A DNA stretch of 64,000 bases from an uncultured Clostridia bacterium (GTDB lineage: Bacteria > Bacillota > Clostridia > Lachnospirales > CAG-274): the NCBI GenBank assembly GCA_947630725.1, contig CANRIS010000001.1, positions 123,446-187,445 of the forward strand, written 5' to 3'. Positions within the stretch are counted from its first letter, which is position 1. Each line of letters opens with the position of its first letter. The notes under the pieces are model-generated. The model was not told the origin of the DNA. It ran no database searches and was given only the letters and a program-made list of their open reading frames with translations. Shown piece by piece: positions 1 to 7,782 of this stretch. Both the position numbers and the translations under genes were made by a program.

Positions 1-2
1 AG

Positions 3-629
3 CTTCACGTAGACAAATGGGACATGGACATTGTTCTCGGCGGCTCCCAGAAATGCCTTTCGGCTCCCGTAGGGCTGACATTCCTCAGCGTAAGTCCCGA
101 TGCCCACAAGGCCATCAGCTCACGCAAAACACCCATAAAGAGCTTTTATTGCAGCATAGCGGCATTTGACGGCTGGTACGAAAAAAAGTGGTTTCCCTAT
201 ACAATGCCCATACATCTTATATATGCCCTCGACAAAGCCGTTTCGCTTATACTGGACGACAACTATACAGAGCGCCACAACCGCATAGCTTCGGCTATAA
301 GATACGCCATAAACAAAGCGGGACTTGAGATTTATGCCGAAAGCGGATTTTCAAATACCGTTACTGCGGTAAATGTTCCCCCTCAGACATCGTTTGAGGA
401 AATACAGAAATATATACTGGAAGACTTCGGCATACTCGTAGGCGGCTCCTTCGGCTATCTTTCGGGAAAAGTCATACGCATAGGCCATATGGGAGAAAAC
501 TGCAAATATGAAAATATGTCTCTTATGCTAAAGGCTCTTGATGCGGCTATGAGAAAAGCGGGAGTCCCCCTCAAAGGCAGCCTTCCCGAGCTGTTTGAAA
601 AGGGTTATAACGAATATACTTCAAAATAA
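3..629 (+). CDS. Class V aminotransferase (alanine-glyoxylate aminotransferase-like), 3' part
   Basis: Pyridoxal-phosphate enzyme that moves amino groups between small amino acids and 2-oxo acids such as glyoxylate or pyruvate. The reading frame is open from base 3, so the start lies outside the window; the ATG at 24 is inside the conserved core. Visible are the cofactor-lysine motif GSQKCL followed by the PVGLTFLSVS strand, and the C-terminal small domain with FGILVGGSFGYLSGKVIRIG and a GHMG turn, both typical of the AGT/serine-glyoxylate branch. The substrate cannot be told from this fragment. No terminator hairpin is evident directly after the stop. Family assignment is solid; the exact reaction is not. 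Confidence 0.85.
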   Translation, partial: LHVDKWDMDIVLGGSQKCLSAPVGLTFLSVSPDAHKAISSRKTPIKSFYCSIAAFDGWYEKKWFPYTMPIHLIYALDKAVSLILDDNYTERHNRIASAIRYAINKAGLEIYAESGFSNTVTAVNVPPQTSFEEIQKYILEDFGILVGGSFGYLSGKVIRIGHMGENCKYENMSLMLKALDAAMRKAGVPLKGSLPELFEKGYNEYTSK

Positions 630-679
630 CGGTCTGTCGGTCGTCCGCAGCATAATATCATTCGACAGTCAAATTTAAG

Positions 680-708
680 TTGCATATACGTCCTCTTTAA
701 TGTATAAT
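680..708 (+). promoter_or_regulatory. Promoter of the stalk-domain secreted protein
   Basis: TTGCAT, 17-base spacer, perfect TATAAT at 703-708. It leaves a leader of about 190 bases before the AAGGAGG at 890-896. I see no known riboswitch in the leader. Confidence 0.6.
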
Positions 709-907
709 AAATAGGGAATTGTCTGTTTAAGAAAGCGCCTGTCAGATCGAAGCCAAGGGTGTATATCTCCATAATTCCGGAAATTTCTTCCGCCGCAGCC
801 CCCACAGACTGTGACGAAAGAATCTGAACGGGAGATACTCCACACACATACGAATGACGATCTGACGGATACTTTCACATTAATTTCATAAGGAGGACGA
901 TAAAAAT

Positions 908-2026
908 ATGAAAAAAATAAGCGCAGTTATATTGGGTATTATATTTTCGTTGTCTCTGTTTGTACCGGTCGTATCAGGCTCATCTGCCAACTCAATCAAC
1001 AAGACGAGAACAGTCAGGGACAATACCGAGATCACGGACGTATATCTGAAAATAACCCCCAGAGACGAGGTTGCCACGGGTGACACTATCTTTCTGACAT
1101 ACAAAAATGCAGAGGTACTGGACATACCCCAGTTCGGTTCTGTCTTCGGAGGCGGAGAAACATGGGAAAGCCTCGAAAACTCTCTTGTGTCGGAGGGCTC
1201 AATGTCTACCCTCGATTCTCTCTGGTCCCGTATAGGCAGCAACTATCTGCCATGGAACATATCGAGACTTTCAAAAACTATGCTTAAGGTAGAGCTGTTT
1301 CCCATTCCCGATCCCTACTGCAATCGCAATGTAGGCAAAAATGACTCGGTACCCTTCTACAGCATACCTCTCCATGTACTGGTTTCGCACACGGGAGGAA
1401 ACGAGATCTCGGTCTATCTTGACAGCAACAGCACATCTATATCAAGCGGAACCTATGTTTTCGGCAATATGCCTCTTGAGGCAAGCGACAAGCCCGAAGC
1501 CGAAAAAGCCACCGAAAAAACCGAGACCACCACAGAGGACTATCAGGCTGCCACAGATGCAGCCTCCGAGACTGTCACCGATACGGCATCAGTCAGCAAA
1601 AGGGTTCCTCTTTCGGTAAGGGTAGCCATAGGCAGCAACTCGGTGATGGTGGACGACAGGGTATATACTATGGACGTTGCCCCCTATATTCAGACAGACA
1701 GCAGCTCAACGCTCGTTCCTCTCAGATTTGTCGCACTCGCAATATGCGGAGAGAATATAAAAAGCGCTGACGCAAGCGAAATGATACTCTGGGACGCCGA
1801 AACAAAAACTGCCGAAATACGCACCCTTGACGGAAATAGCATATGCTTTACCGCAGGAAGCAACATTATGACAATAAACGGCGACAGCGTAGCTATGGAC
1901 AACGGAGTCCGTGCAGAGATCACCGATGGAAGAATATTCATACCCTTCAGAGCCCTGGGAAATGCCCTCGGCGTAGGTGTAAGCTGGGACAGCGAAACAA
2001 AGACCGCTATATATTCACCCGAATAA
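908..2026 (+). CDS. Secreted protein with C-terminal copper-amine-oxidase-N-like (stalk) domain
   Basis: A 372-residue exported protein. It starts at an ATG nine or so bases after AAGGAGG. Residues 1-25 form a signal peptide (KK, then a hydrophobic stretch ending VVSGSS). Residues about 40-195 are a beta-rich region I do not recognise. Residues about 198-230 are a Thr/Glu/Ala linker. Residues about 233-372 are a stalk domain of the copper amine oxidase N-terminal family, with the hallmarks STLVPLRFVA and FIPFRALGNALGVGVSWD. The same domain closes the large protein at 55143-58535, so the two are paralogous in that module. Such domains are usually found on cell-surface proteins of Clostridia; no copper-oxidase catalytic domain is present. 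Function unknown. Confidence 0.8.
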   Translation: MKKISAVILGIIFSLSLFVPVVSGSSANSINKTRTVRDNTEITDVYLKITPRDEVATGDTIFLTYKNAEVLDIPQFGSVFGGGETWESLENSLVSEGSMSTLDSLWSRIGSNYLPWNISRLSKTMLKVELFPIPDPYCNRNVGKNDSVPFYSIPLHVLVSHTGGNEISVYLDSNSTSISSGTYVFGNMPLEASDKPEAEKATEKTETTTEDYQAATDAASETVTDTASVSKRVPLSVRVAIGSNSVMVDDRVYTMDVAPYIQTDSSSTLVPLRFVALAICGENIKSADASEMILWDAETKTAEIRTLDGNSICFTAGSNIMTINGDSVAMDNGVRAEITDGRIFIPFRALGNALGVGVSWDSETKTAIYSPE

Positions 2027-2104
2027 AATAATCCGTGGAGCGGCGATAACATATACAAAAAATGCCCCTTCGGTCAAAGCATCATAAAAAATTATAAAAA
2101 TCTG

Positions 2105-2144
2105 TGACAACTCAAAAGGACAGCGCCGAAAGACGTTGTCCTTT
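2105..2144 (+). terminator. Hairpin after the stalk-domain gene; first copy of a 40-bp direct repeat
   Basis: AAAGGACAGCG pairs with CGTTGTCCTTT (11 bp, one G-T) around the loop CCGAAAGA. It works as a terminator-like hairpin for the upstream gene. The same 40 bases with three changes recur at 2342-2381. Confidence 0.65.
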
Positions 2145-2166
2145 CAGCATATCGGAAATATAAACA

Positions 2167-2346
2167 ACTTCATTTGGGTGTAGGATGGGCAAAGCTTATG
2201 CTCGGTACTTTTCCTTGCTGAAAAGTTGACCTTTGGGCAAACCGATTTCTTTCGGACACCGCCTGCGGATCAAAATCTGCGATGCCGTATATGATATACT
2301 TGCCGAATTTTTTTATTATATTATAAGTGGATTAACTTTTTTGACA
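2167..2346 (+). repeat. Multi-hairpin intergenic repeat, copy 1 (reduced)
   Basis: Matches the 5.5-6.0 kb and 14.1-14.4 kb elements in pieces: ACTTCATTTGG, then GGGCAAAGC, the CTTTTCC/GAAAAG and CTTTCGGACACC module, the GCGGATCAAAATCTGC hairpin, an AT-rich tail and ACTTTTTTGACA. The long inner AATTTCAATTTG arm is missing. Together with the flanking hairpins it fills the 390-base gap between convergent genes; no gene is seen there. Confidence 0.6.
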
Positions 2347-2381
2347 ATCTAAAAGGACAGCGCCGAAAGACGTTGTCCTTT
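2342..2381 (-). terminator. Second copy of the 40-bp hairpin repeat, downstream of the CarD gene
   Basis: Same 11-bp hairpin as at 2105-2144 (37 of 40 bases identical). It lies 35 bases past the stop of the minus-strand CarD gene and can end that transcript. Confidence 0.6.
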
Positions 2382-2416
2382 ACGTTGTTCTTTAAAATTT
2401 GATGAAATTCAGTGAT

Positions 2417-2902
2417 TTATGCCGTTGCCTTATCAAGGGTTGTGTCATAGAGTATCTTTTCGGCCTCGGGCTTTTCTATGTCATTGGACAATATTATCTC
2501 GCTTACGATTATCTGCTTTGCGCTGCTGAGCATTTTCTTCTCAGCGCTGGAAAGACTTCTTTCTCTTTCTCTGTATATCAGAGTTTTAAAGACCTCTACC
2601 ACCTTTTTAAGCTCGCCTGTTTTCATTCTCGCCATATTGTCCTTATATCTTTCGTTCCAATTGCTTGACATTTCTATGGGGCCTACGTTCGTGATCGTAT
2701 CCAGCACCTCGTCGGAGGTTTTGATATATCTCACTCCCATACATTCGGCCTTGGCAACAGATACGGTTATTTTAAGTCCGCCTACCGGCATATGCATAGC
2801 ATAATAAAGACATTTTTTCCCATCGATCTCCATCTCTTCAATTTCCTCAATGACGCCCGCACCGTACATAGGATAAACAATCTTATCACCTACGTTAAAC
2901 AT
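2417..2902 (-). CDS. CarD/CdnL-family RNA-polymerase-interacting regulator
   Basis: A 161-residue cytoplasmic protein. The N-terminal 60 or so residues match the CarD/TRCF RNA-polymerase-binding domain (MFNVGDKIVYPMYGAGVIEE, then VGGLKITVSV); the rest is a helical, charged region that in this family touches upstream promoter DNA. CarD proteins stabilise open promoter complexes. The ATG at 2902 was chosen over an upstream one at 2932 because GGAGG stands eight bases before it and because the family begins with this MF-G-- strand. It is monocistronic and convergent with the stalk-domain gene. Confidence 0.88.
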   Translation of the reverse strand: MFNVGDKIVYPMYGAGVIEEIEEMEIDGKKCLYYAMHMPVGGLKITVSVAKAECMGVRYIKTSDEVLDTITNVGPIEMSSNWNERYKDNMARMKTGELKKVVEVFKTLIYRERERSLSSAEKKMLSSAKQIIVSEIILSNDIEKPEAEKILYDTTLDKATA

Positions 2903-3348
2903 TAAAAAAATCCTCCTTCCTCTCTTATCCAAAACGCCATCAAAACATAAAACATATTATCCGGACGGGATTGAGTTGCGTCTTATACCGACACCGTTTT
3001 TTAAATCTGCATAAGTATCGGTACGAAAAGCTTTCCCTCTTTTTTTTGGCAAGCGCCGACCGAAAATGCAAATGATTTTTTATCGGCGCTCCATAATAAT
3101 GATTCTTCTTTAAAAATCGCTGCATCGAGGGGAATATCCTGCCGCCTTTTTCCGCTTTCGGGCTGTCTGCCCTGCCCCGAAGCCTTTGATCCGGGACACA
3201 TACGGCACTTTTTTCCCTTATATGCAGCTTGTTATACATTGTGTTGTCTGTGTTGTCTGTGTTGTCTGATATATGATTTCCCTTCAAAATTTTCTAAGCT
3301 GCTTTACTTATAGTATTTCCCTTAAATTTAAAAATATACCTTTTCGCA
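2903..3348. other. 446-base intergenic region between CarD gene and trpD
   Basis: No convincing gene. A minus-strand frame of 115 codons (2940-3287) is basic and low-complexity and has no ribosome site. It includes an imperfect GCGCCGA/TCGGCGC hairpin near 3050-3090 and a 9-base tandem repeat. It probably carries the CarD promoter, which I could not place. Confidence 0.4.
3241..3267 (+). repeat. Three tandem copies of a 9-bp unit
   Basis: GTGTTGTCT is repeated three times without change. Length is a multiple of 9, so slippage would change spacing by 9 bases. Confidence 0.8.
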
Positions 3349-4371
3349 TTATTTTGACTGTTTGTTTGTAAAGCTGACAACCGATTCATAGGTCTTATAG
3401 GCTTTTCCGCTGTCTATGGATTTTTCTGCGGCTTTTATGCCCTCTGCGACAGAGGGAGCGAGTCCGCTGACATAAATGGCTGCGGCTGCGTTAAGAAGCA
3501 CAATATCCCTCTTGGAGCCCTGTTCTTCGCCTTTAAGGATCGAAAGGGTTATTTCCTTGTTTGTTTTTGCGTCTCCGCCGAGAAGCTCCTCTTTTTTGGC
3601 TCTCTTAAGCCCAAACTGCTCGGGTGTAAGAGTATATTTCTTTATATCGCCGTCCTTAAGCTCCGCAACAAGTGTCTCATCCGCTGTGGTGATCTCGTCC
3701 ATACCGTCTTTTCCGTGAATGACAAGAGCGTTTTTAACTCCCATCTTCTGCATAGCTTTTGAAAATGTATCCACAAGCTCGCTGCTGAAAACGCCTACTA
3801 CCATATTTTCTGAATTTGAAGGATTTGAAAGAGGTCCCAGAATGTTGAATATAGTTCTTATCCCCAGTTCTTTGCGAACCATACCCACGTTTTTCATAGA
3901 TTTGTGGAATATCTGAGCAAACATAAAGCCTATGCCTGTTTCTTCGATACATTTTTCAACAGCATCTGCCTCAAGCATTACATTTATGCCCAGCTCTTCA
4001 AGCACATCTATCGAACCCGACTTTGAAGATATAGAACGGTTGCCGTGCTTTGCGATATTCACACCTGCGCCTGCAGCTACAAAGGCAGCAGTGGTGGAAA
4101 TGTTGAAAGTGAAAGTGCCGTCTCCTCCCGTACCCACAAGATCCACATAATTCGGTCTGTTTTTGGGAGCGACATGCTCTGCCTTTTCTTTCATAACATC
4201 GGCGCAGCCGACAATTTCGTCAAGAGTTTCGCCCTTCATCATAAGAGCCGTCAAAAAAGAAGCCCTCTGAGCCTGTGTTGCTCCGTCTCCCAGAAGAAAT
4301 TCCATAGCTCTTCTTGCTTCTTCATAGCTAAGATCTTTTTTCTCGACTACTTTTTTAATAAGTTCCTTCAT
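3349..4371 (-). CDS. trpD: Anthranilate phosphoribosyltransferase
   Basis: Transfers phosphoribosyl from PRPP to anthranilate, the second step of tryptophan synthesis. The 340 residues are full length for the family. Seen: GTGGDGTFTFNIST (PRPP/Mg site), KHGNRSISSKSGSIDVLEEL (anthranilate site), NILGPLSNP, MDEI and LNAAAAIYVSG. It stands alone rather than in a trpEGDCFBA operon: upstream is its own promoter and downstream an empty region. An ABC importer resembling the TrpXYZ type lies 1.6 kb away on the same strand, but a functional link is only a guess. Confidence 0.95.
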   Translation of the reverse strand: MKELIKKVVEKKDLSYEEARRAMEFLLGDGATQAQRASFLTALMMKGETLDEIVGCADVMKEKAEHVAPKNRPNYVDLVGTGGDGTFTFNISTTAAFVAAGAGVNIAKHGNRSISSKSGSIDVLEELGINVMLEADAVEKCIEETGIGFMFAQIFHKSMKNVGMVRKELGIRTIFNILGPLSNPSNSENMVVGVFSSELVDTFSKAMQKMGVKNALVIHGKDGMDEITTADETLVAELKDGDIKKYTLTPEQFGLKRAKKEELLGGDAKTNKEITLSILKGEEQGSKRDIVLLNAAAAIYVSGLAPSVAEGIKAAEKSIDSGKAYKTYESVVSFTNKQSK

Positions 4372-4412
4372 AATACGTCAAAGCCTCTCTTTCAAAAATT
4401 TACCTATTTTTT

Positions 4413-4441
4413 ATTATAGCTCAATTTTTGCTTAAAGTAAA
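4413..4441 (-). promoter_or_regulatory. trpD promoter
   Basis: On the minus strand: TTTACT, 17-base spacer, TATAAT, about 42 bases before the trpD start. No T-box or attenuator-like leader is present. Confidence 0.65.
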
Positions 4442-4555
4442 GGGGTTTTTGGTTATTTTTTGAAGTAAAAAAGTACCAAAAATCACCGTTTTTAAGACCT
4501 TTTTTTGTCATTAAATCTATATAATAAAAAGAAAATTAAAAATAAAAAATAACTA

Positions 4556-4584
4556 TTGAAATGCTTGGTAAAAACAGTTATAAT
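4556..4584 (+). promoter_or_regulatory. Promoter of the Nudix gene
   Basis: TTGAAA, 17-base spacer, TATAAT. A small hairpin (ACACGG-AACCCA-CCGTGT, 4608-4625) lies in the short leader. Confidence 0.65.
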
Positions 4585-4649
4585 GTAGCTAATAAAGCTT
4601 TTGCTTTACACGGAACCCACCGTGTCTTAAAGTATCGGAGGAATATAAT

Positions 4650-5111
4650 GTGATTGATGCAGTAAGCTGCGGAGGTGTAGTTATATTCAGAGGAAAAATT
4701 TTGCTTTTATACAAAAATCAGAACGGTAGGTATATGGGATGGGTAATGCCTAAGGGTACTGTAGAACCCGGCGAATCATTTAAAGAAACGGCACTCAGAG
4801 AAGTAAAAGAAGAAACCGATGCAGATGCCAGAATAATTAAATATATAGGAAAAACTCAATATACCTTCAGAGGCGCAGAGGATATTATAAACAAGACTGT
4901 CCACTGGTATTTTATGATCGCAAACTCTTATCACTGCAAACCGCAGGCAGAAGAATTTTTTGCTGACGCAGGCTTTTATAAACAGCATGAAGCCTATTAT
5001 CTCTTGAAATTCCACGATGAAAAGCAGATCATGCGGAGAGCCTACGCAGAATACCTTGATATGAAAAACAAAGAATCGTCATTCAGGTATTTCAAACGCA
5101 GTATTTATTAA
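4650..5111 (+). CDS. Nudix hydrolase
   Basis: Hydrolyses a nucleoside diphosphate linked to another moiety; substrate unknown. The Nudix box is intact: PKGTVEPGESFKETALREVK followed by EETDAD, matching G-x5-E-x7-REUxEExGU except for T-D at the end. Length 153 residues. The start is GTG at 4650; the ATG two bases earlier reads ATGTGA and stops at once, so it cannot be used in that frame. GGAGG stands at 4638-4641. The next gene begins 16 bases downstream behind AAGGAGG, so the two are probably co-transcribed. Confidence 0.9.
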   Translation: MIDAVSCGGVVIFRGKILLLYKNQNGRYMGWVMPKGTVEPGESFKETALREVKEETDADARIIKYIGKTQYTFRGAEDIINKTVHWYFMIANSYHCKPQAEEFFADAGFYKQHEAYYLLKFHDEKQIMRRAYAEYLDMKNKESSFRYFKRSIY

Positions 5112-5126
5112 GGAGGTCGAAAGGTT

Positions 5127-5390
5127 ATGGATAATTCGTACAGAGCTTCGGTTGAAGAAATCAAGACAACGCTCAAAAAACTTGAAAAGTCTTCGGGATT
5201 AAAGTTTATCTTTTTTGCCGTTATTGCCGTTTGTCTCATCACGCTTGCTGTCGTTCTGCTGGTGCTTAAGCTTAAGAGCGGCGACAAGTATGAGATCTAT
5301 GAGGATTTTGATGAGGACGATGCAGACGTATATCCCTTTGACGAGGACGAATACGAATCCGAAGACGAATCTCCCTACAAGGAAGATTGA
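5127..5390 (+). CDS. Small single-pass membrane protein with acidic tail
   Basis: An 87-residue protein of unknown function. Residues 1-25 are a charged helix, about 27-47 a hydrophobic membrane segment, and 55-87 a tail made almost wholly of Asp, Glu and Tyr. A perfect AAGGAGG precedes the ATG. It follows the Nudix gene closely and is followed by a strong hairpin, so it ends that operon. I do not recognise a family. Confidence 0.65.
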   Translation: MDNSYRASVEEIKTTLKKLEKSSGLKFIFFAVIAVCLITLAVVLLVLKLKSGDKYEIYEDFDEDDADVYPFDEDEYESEDESPYKED

Positions 5391-5436
5391 TTTCGGATTT
5401 TTCCTACACAATTCTTAAACAATTCCCAAAAACCAA

Positions 5437-5471
5437 AAGCCGTATTGCTCATTTCCGAGCGGATACGGCTT
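5437..5471 (+). terminator. Hairpin ending the Nudix operon
   Basis: AAGCCGTAT pairs with ATACGGCTT, with an inner GCTC/GAGC pairing around ATTTCC. The downstream T-run is weak on the plus strand; on the minus strand a T-rich stretch follows, so it could serve both sides. Confidence 0.6.
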
Positions 5472-5533
5472 AAATTATTGAAAAAATCGACTAATAATAA
5501 GAGAAATGCATTTAACAAATGTATTTATATATA

Positions 5534-5970
5534 TCGTTGCAGACTTTGATCCACAGGTAGTGTCCGAAAGATGTTGGATTGCCTGTCTGTGGAAAAGTTT
5601 TCTAAGCAGCATCGCAGACTTTAATCCGCAGGTAGTGTCCGAAAGATGTCGGATTGCCCAAAGGGCAACTTTTCCGCAAGGAAAAGCACTGATGGTGTCC
5701 GAAAGATGTCGGATTGCCCGAAGGGCAACTTTTCCGTAAGGAAAAGCACTGAGCAATGAGCTTCGCCCGTCCGAGGAATAAGTTTATAAAAAGCGTCGCA
5801 GACTTTAATCCGCAGGACGAGCTTCGCCCGTCCGAGGAATAAATTTCAATTTGCGAAAAAACGCAGTTTTTGGAACAAATTGAAATTTATATTCCTTTAT
5901 CCAAATGAAGTCGCCGGTTTACCCGGCACGCACATTTGGCCTCATCAAAATGCGACTGCATTTTGATGAA
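5534..5970 (-). repeat. Multi-hairpin intergenic repeat, copy 2 (expanded)
   Basis: Read on the minus strand it opens with CATCAAAATGC/GCATTTTGATG (5943-5968), then a CCAAATG/CATTTGG arm with GCCGG/CCGGC inside, a long AAATTTCAATTTG/CAAATTGAAATTT arm, GGACGGGC/GCTCGTCC, and tandem units containing the GTGTCCGAAAG core (5560, 5635 and 5695 on the plus strand) with TTGCCC/GGGCAA and CTTTTCC/GGAAAAG hairpins. It ends with GTGGATCAAAGTCTGC. It fills the 600-base gap between converging genes, and there is no gene in it. Confidence 0.75.
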
Positions 5971-5994
5971 AGCGTGTCGATTTTTCGACACGCT
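5971..5994 (-). terminator. Hairpin after the ABC ATPase gene
   Basis: AGCGTGTCGA, 4-base loop, TCGACACGCT: a perfect 10-bp stem four bases after the ATPase stop, at the outer edge of the repeat element. Confidence 0.6.
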
Positions 5995-5997
5995 GCT

Positions 5998-6792
5998 TCA
6001 GCCTAAAATGGCGCTGTCGCTTGTAAACTCCTCGCCTGCAGCCTCGGCAAACTTGCCTAAGAGCTGTTCTACCGTGAGGCTGTTTTTTTCTTCTCCCTTT
6101 ATGTCCAGTATGATCTGCCCCTTATTCATCATAATGAGCCTGTTTCCGTGGGCTATGGCATCCCTCATATTGTGAGTTACCATAATTGCCGTAAGGTTGT
6201 CCTGTTTTATTATACGGTCGCTTATTTCAAGAACCTTAGCCGCCGTTTTGGGGTCAAGAGCTGCGGTATGCTCGTCAAGAAGAAGTATCTTGGGCTTTAC
6301 CAGCGTTGCCATAAGAAGTGTGAGCGCCTGTCTCTGTCCGCCCGAAAGAAGCCCAACCTTGTCCGAAAGCCTTGTTTCGAGCCCAAGACCAAGGCTTGCA
6401 AGCAGCGCCCTGTATTCCTTTCTCTCCTTAGCGGTTATCCCCCACCTGAGAGTCCTTTTTCTGCCTCTTCTGAAGGCAAGGGCAAGGTTGTCCTCTATGT
6501 TCATACTTGCGGCGGTACCCGTCATAGGGTCCTGAAAAACTCTGCCTATAAGAGACGCCCTTTTATATTCCGAAAGCTTTGTGACGTCCTTTCCGTCTAT
6601 GGTGATAGTGCCGAAATCCACAGGAAAAACCCCTGCAACGGAGTTGAGCATCGTGCTTTTTCCCGCTCCGTTTCCTCCTATTACGGTGACAAAATCCCCC
6701 TCTTCAAGGTGCAGAGATATACCGTTTAAAACTCTGTTTTCGTTTATGGTGCCGGGGTTGAATGTTTTAAATACAGAATCTATTTTAAGCAT
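5998..6792 (-). CDS. ABC importer ATP-binding protein
   Basis: Cytoplasmic ATPase of an importer. Seen in order: Walker A GGNGAGKST, Q-loop RVFQDPMTGT, signature LSGGQRQALT, Walker B ILLLDEHTAALD and the switch His in VTHNMRDA. The RVFQDP form is typical of ATPases paired with PF04392-type binding proteins and LivH-like permeases. I chose the ATG at 6792 (GGGGAG eight bases before); another ATG at 6798 overlaps the permease stop and is only two or three bases from the same site. It is last gene of a three-gene operon (binding protein, permease, ATPase). Related systems import tryptophan (TrpXYZ); the substrate here is unproven. Confidence 0.92.
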   Translation of the reverse strand: MLKIDSVFKTFNPGTINENRVLNGISLHLEEGDFVTVIGGNGAGKSTMLNSVAGVFPVDFGTITIDGKDVTKLSEYKRASLIGRVFQDPMTGTAASMNIEDNLALAFRRGRKRTLRWGITAKERKEYRALLASLGLGLETRLSDKVGLLSGGQRQALTLLMATLVKPKILLLDEHTAALDPKTAAKVLEISDRIIKQDNLTAIMVTHNMRDAIAHGNRLIMMNKGQIILDIKGEEKNSLTVEQLLGKFAEAAGEEFTSDSAILG

Positions 6793-6794
6793 CG

Positions 6795-7703
6795 TCATTT
6801 CTCCCCCCGTTTAAGTGATTTTGTAACAGTCATAAAATACTCCCGTCCTACGGGCAGCGCAAGACAAACGGCAACGGTTATTGCGGTGAACAGCTTGAGA
6901 TCGTTGGGATTCATACCTGCCTTAAGCACAAGGGCGATTATAACTCTGTAAAGTATTGCGCCCAGACATACTGCCAGAATAACCCTCTTGAAGCTGTTTG
7001 TTTTCATAGCGAAAAGAACCTCGCCTATGATGAGTGACGCAAGACCTATGACTATGGAGCCTGTACCCATCTGTACATCGGCAAAGGACTGGTTCTGCGC
7101 AATAAGCGCCCCCGAAAAAGCCACCAGACCGTTTGAAATAACAAGTCCTATGTTTATGGTGGTGGAGGTATTTATGCCCTGCGCCCTTGCCATCTGCGGA
7201 TTGGAGCCTGTGGCTCTGACTGCGCTGCCTATCTCGGTGCCGAAAAACCAATATACAAAGACCGAAACCAAAAAAGCGCATATAAGTCCCACAATAAGTA
7301 TCGACAGATTTTTATCCGCTATGCCGAACGCCGTTGCAACCCCCGTATACACCGTATTTGTCCTCAGAAGCGGTATGTTTGACTTGCCCATTATTCTCAG
7401 GTTTATAGAATAGAGAGCAATCATTGTGAGTATGCCTGCCAGAAGGGGCGGTATTCTGAGCTTTGTATGAAGAAGCCCCGTAGCAAGTCCTGCCAGCATA
7501 CCTGCAAGTATGGCTATGCCTGTGGCAAGCCACGGATTCATTCCTCCCACTATAAAGTGAGCGGCAACGGCTGCCCCCGTAGCTATGGAGCCTTCTACCG
7601 TCAGATCGGCAATATCGAGTATTTTGTATGTTATATATACTCCGAGAGTCATTATAGCCCAAAGAGTCCCAAGAGAAATGGCTCCCAAAATAATAGCTCC
7701 CAT
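6795..7703 (-). CDS. ABC importer permease
   Basis: Integral membrane subunit, 302 residues, with eight or nine hydrophobic segments and the branched-chain-permease-type stretch DLTVEGSIATGAAVAAHFIV near the N-terminus and GLASLIIGEVL later. Family: BPD_transp_2 (LivH-like) permeases that pair with PF04392 binding proteins. AAAGGGGAA precedes the ATG. Its stop overlaps the start region of the ATPase gene, indicating coupled translation. Only one permease gene is present, so it likely acts as a homodimer. Confidence 0.92.
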   Translation of the reverse strand: MGAIILGAISLGTLWAIMTLGVYITYKILDIADLTVEGSIATGAAVAAHFIVGGMNPWLATGIAILAGMLAGLATGLLHTKLRIPPLLAGILTMIALYSINLRIMGKSNIPLLRTNTVYTGVATAFGIADKNLSILIVGLICAFLVSVFVYWFFGTEIGSAVRATGSNPQMARAQGINTSTTINIGLVISNGLVAFSGALIAQNQSFADVQMGTGSIVIGLASLIIGEVLFAMKTNSFKRVILAVCLGAILYRVIIALVLKAGMNPNDLKLFTAITVAVCLALPVGREYFMTVTKSLKRGEK

Positions 7704-7782
7704 AAAATTCCCCTTTCTGCTGTCAAAAGAGGGAATGACTCAACAGTCATTCCCCCATGACAAATCTCATTAAACGCTGTAT

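Noticed and set aside
2940..3287. Minus-strand 115-codon frame between CarD gene and trpD
   Set aside because: No ribosome site, low-complexity and very basic, includes the 9-bp tandem repeat; no recognisable fold.
5475..5756. Minus-strand 93-codon frame with internally repeated residues
   Set aside because: It is a translation of the tandem hairpin units of the repeat element; no ribosome site.
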